This document shows positions 39,634-41,678 of a DNA stretch of 41,678 nt, piece by piece; position 1 is the first letter of the stretch, and the number at the start of each line of letters is the position of its first letter. Source of the stretch: an uncultured Selenomonadaceae bacterium (lineage in GTDB: Bacteria > Bacillota > Negativicutes > Selenomonadales > Selenomonadaceae); contig CAJOHG010000005.1 in assembly GCA_905234395.1 (NCBI GenBank), positions 1 through 41,678 on the forward strand. The letters run 5' to 3'. The translations under genes and the position numbers were made by a program. A model generated the notes under the pieces. It ran no database searches. It was not told the origin of the DNA and saw only the letters and a program-made list of their open reading frames with translations.

Positions 39634-41678
39634 ATGCGCAACTTAACGGAAGTTTCGCTCAACAATCGCAGTCTCGTCTGGTATTTTATCGTCGTGGCAG
39701 TGGTCGGCGGAATTTTTTCTTACTTCGCGCTCGGTCGCATGGAAGATCCAAAATTCGTCGTGCGTCAAATGATTGTCGCCGCTTATTGGTCCGGCTCGAC
39801 CGCTTACGAAATGCAGGAACAAGTTACCGACAAGCTCGAAAAAAAATTGCAAGACATTCCCGTACTCGACAACTTGAAAAGCGAAACTCGACCCGGCTCG
39901 ACGGTCATTTATGTTGAACTCGATGACACTGTCGAAACTGCGGCGATTCGTGACACGTGGCGCGACGTGCGAAACTACTGCAAAGACATCACGGACTTTC
40001 CCGAAGGCGTTATCGGACCTTTTTTCAACGACACCTATGACGATGTTTTTGGCTCGGTTTATGCTTTGACGGGCGACGGTTTTTCTTATGAAGAGCTGCG
40101 CAAATACGCGGAAGAAATTCGCCGATTGCTTTTGACTGTCGACGACGTGAAGAAAATTAATTTGCTCGGCGTGCAGAGTGAAATTGTTTACGTCGAAATT
40201 GAGCTGATGAAACTTTCCGAACTCGGCATAAGCCCGCAAGTCATTTCAAACACGCTCGCCGCGCAAAATTCGATGACGCCCGCAGGAATGGTTGAGACTT
40301 CAAGCGACAACGTTTATCTGCGCGTGACGGGCACTTTCGACGACGTGAACGAAATTAAAAATCTGCCAATCAACGCCGGCGGAAAAATTTTTCGGCTCGC
40401 GGACATTGCCAAGGTTGAACGACGATTCATTGAGCCGCCCGAACCAAAAATGTTTTTCAACGGACAGAGCGCGATTGGAATTGCAGTTGCGATGGAAGAC
40501 GGCGGAAACATTCTCAAGCTCGGCGAAAATCTGCGCGGCATCACGGAAAAAATTCAGCAAGAGTTGCCGCTCGGAATTGAACTTAATCAAGTATCGAATC
40601 AACCGCAAGTCGTCGAAGAATCAATCGGAGATTTTGTGGAGACGTTGCTTTTGGCGATTGTGATTGTCCTCGGCGTAAGCTTTGCAAGTCTCGGCGTGCG
40701 GACAGGCTTAGTCGTCGCGGGATGTATTCCGTTGGTTTTGGCGGGAACGTTTTGTTTCATGTACGCGCTCGGAATTGATTTGCACAAAGTTTCGCTCGGC
40801 TCGCTGATAATCGCGTTGGGACTTTTGGTTGATGACGCAATGATTGCCGTCGAAATGATGAGCGTCCAACTTGAACGCGGCTTATCGAAATTCGACGCGG
40901 CTTGTCACGCCTTCAACGTCACTGCAAAACCGATGCTCACGGGCACATTGATAACTTGCGCGGGATTTATTCCGGTCGCGTTCGCAAAAGGCATGGCAAG
41001 CGAATTTTGCCGCGATATGTTTTGGGTCGTGTCAATCGCGTTGCTTTTATCGTGGATTGTCTCGGTTATGGTCGCGCCGCTGTTCGGAATGCACATCATC
41101 AAAATCGCCAAAATTCCTGACGGCGAACTTTATCAGAGCAAATTTTATAAGCTGTTCCGACGCGTGCTTGAAAATTTTTTGCGCAACAAAATTCTCGTGT
41201 TGAGCGGAACAATCGCGGCATTGGCGGCAACAATTTTCGCGTCGAGTTTCGTGCAACAAGAATTCTTCCCGCCGTCGATTCGCCCGGAAATTTTGATAAG
41301 ATTCACGTTGCCCGAAGGCTCGTCGATTGCGGCGACTCAATCGGAAGCTGAACGTTTTGCAAAGTTTCTGAACGGCGAACGCGACAATCTGGAAAATTTT
41401 TCTTATTACGTCGGACGTGACTTGCCGCGATTCGTCTTGACCGTTGCTCCGAAGACTGACACCGACAATCAAGCGCGATTCGTCGTCGTTGCAAAGTCTG
41501 AAGAGTTGCGCGATGAAGTCATCAAAAAAATTCGCAATGAGCTCGCCGAAAATTTCCCGAACGTCCGCGCGAATATCCAACTGATTCAGACCGGGCCGCC
41601 TGCCGATTATCCGATTATGCTCCGCGTCACGGGCACCGACGTTGAAAAAGTTCACGCACTCGCCGCGCAGGTTGCCGA
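39634..41678 (+). CDS. RND efflux permease (AcrB type), 3' truncated by window edge
   Basis: This proton-driven inner-membrane pump exports drugs or other small molecules through the adaptor encoded upstream. It begins MRNLTEVSLNNRSLVWYFIV, a normal RND start with the first membrane helix. The periplasmic porter segments follow (PGSTVIYVELDD, EIRRLLLTVDDVKKINLLG). The helix 4 motif GLLVDDAMIAVEMMSVQLER near residue 400 carries the proton-relay aspartate pair. About 681 of roughly 1000 residues are in view and the frame is open to the last base. The closest style is the AcrB/YerP group with four-residue variation at the start. The substrate is unknown. Confidence 0.92.
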   Translation, partial: MRNLTEVSLNNRSLVWYFIVVAVVGGIFSYFALGRMEDPKFVVRQMIVAAYWSGSTAYEMQEQVTDKLEKKLQDIPVLDNLKSETRPGSTVIYVELDDTVETAAIRDTWRDVRNYCKDITDFPEGVIGPFFNDTYDDVFGSVYALTGDGFSYEELRKYAEEIRRLLLTVDDVKKINLLGVQSEIVYVEIELMKLSELGISPQVISNTLAAQNSMTPAGMVETSSDNVYLRVTGTFDDVNEIKNLPINAGGKIFRLADIAKVERRFIEPPEPKMFFNGQSAIGIAVAMEDGGNILKLGENLRGITEKIQQELPLGIELNQVSNQPQVVEESIGDFVETLLLAIVIVLGVSFASLGVRTGLVVAGCIPLVLAGTFCFMYALGIDLHKVSLGSLIIALGLLVDDAMIAVEMMSVQLERGLSKFDAACHAFNVTAKPMLTGTLITCAGFIPVAFAKGMASEFCRDMFWVVSIALLLSWIVSVMVAPLFGMHIIKIAKIPDGELYQSKFYKLFRRVLENFLRNKILVLSGTIAALAATIFASSFVQQEFFPPSIRPEILIRFTLPEGSSIAATQSEAERFAKFLNGERDNLENFSYYVGRDLPRFVLTVAPKTDTDNQARFVVVAKSEELRDEVIKKIRNELAENFPNVRANIQLIQTGPPADYPIMLRVTGTDVEKVHALAAQVA

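Noticed and set aside
1..41678. CRISPR arrays, tRNA or rRNA genes, integrase and attachment sites
   Set aside because: No regularly spaced repeats, no tRNA-like cloverleaf, no rRNA sequence and no recombinase gene were found on reading both strands.

Overview
The window most likely comes from an anaerobic, motile, diderm Firmicute of the Negativicutes (Selenomonas-like). This is an inference. The chemotaxis/flagellar block (cheB-cheA-cheW-cheC-cheD, a FliA-type sigma factor, FapA/DUF342) has a Firmicutes-type gene content, while a lipoprotein membrane-fusion protein plus RND pump at the right end implies an outer membrane. TTG and GTG starts with good Shine-Dalgarno sequences are common, and A/T tracts of the AAAATTTT type punctuate the genes.

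Layout. 1-5.9 kb: the end of a polyprenyl-phosphate-type glycosyltransferase, then a KtrB/KtrA potassium system enclosed by two DUF445 membrane proteins. 5.9-7.7 kb: murI and a lone hypE. 7.7-12.2 kb: a wrecked locus in which a regulator-like gene, a PurB/PcaB-type lyase and a DASS dicarboxylate symporter survive only as pieces. They are separated by two related GIY-YIG homing-endonuclease elements and one HNH element. Each GIY-YIG element carries a consensus promoter pointing away from its nuclease gene, and in the first copy this promoter is followed by a potentially structured RNA and an intrinsic terminator. 12.2-13.5 kb: miaB on the minus strand. 13.8-23.2 kb: the chemotaxis/flagellar operon. 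23.2-26 kb: a GT2 glycosyltransferase and ilvB. 26-29.4 kb: a single-chain restriction-modification-specificity protein. 29.4-38.5 kb: a surface-glycan region with an exported methyltransferase-like protein, a serine-acetyltransferase-like protein, a CapA-SGNH protein, three tandem GT2 paralogs with coiled-coil tails, and a gamma carbonic anhydrase. Glyoxalase and cca genes are embedded in it. 38.5 kb to the end: an RND efflux pair, the permease cut by the window edge.

Most notable signals. (1) Three homopolymer tracts in the glycan region (C10, T7, A9) each hold exactly one base too many to keep a long reading frame. The C10 tract would fuse the acetyltransferase to the CapA-SGNH protein, whose own start has no visible ribosome-binding site. 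This looks like phase variation. (2) At three places the 3' end of a gene, including its stop codon, is duplicated just downstream of itself. At two of them a 41-nt repeat (35/41 identical) immediately precedes the duplicated tail. (3) The GIY-YIG elements combine a nuclease gene with a divergently transcribed putative small RNA. (4) Heptamer and octamer tandem repeats fill three intergenic gaps ahead of translation starts.

All assignments are by reading motifs; no database search was run.
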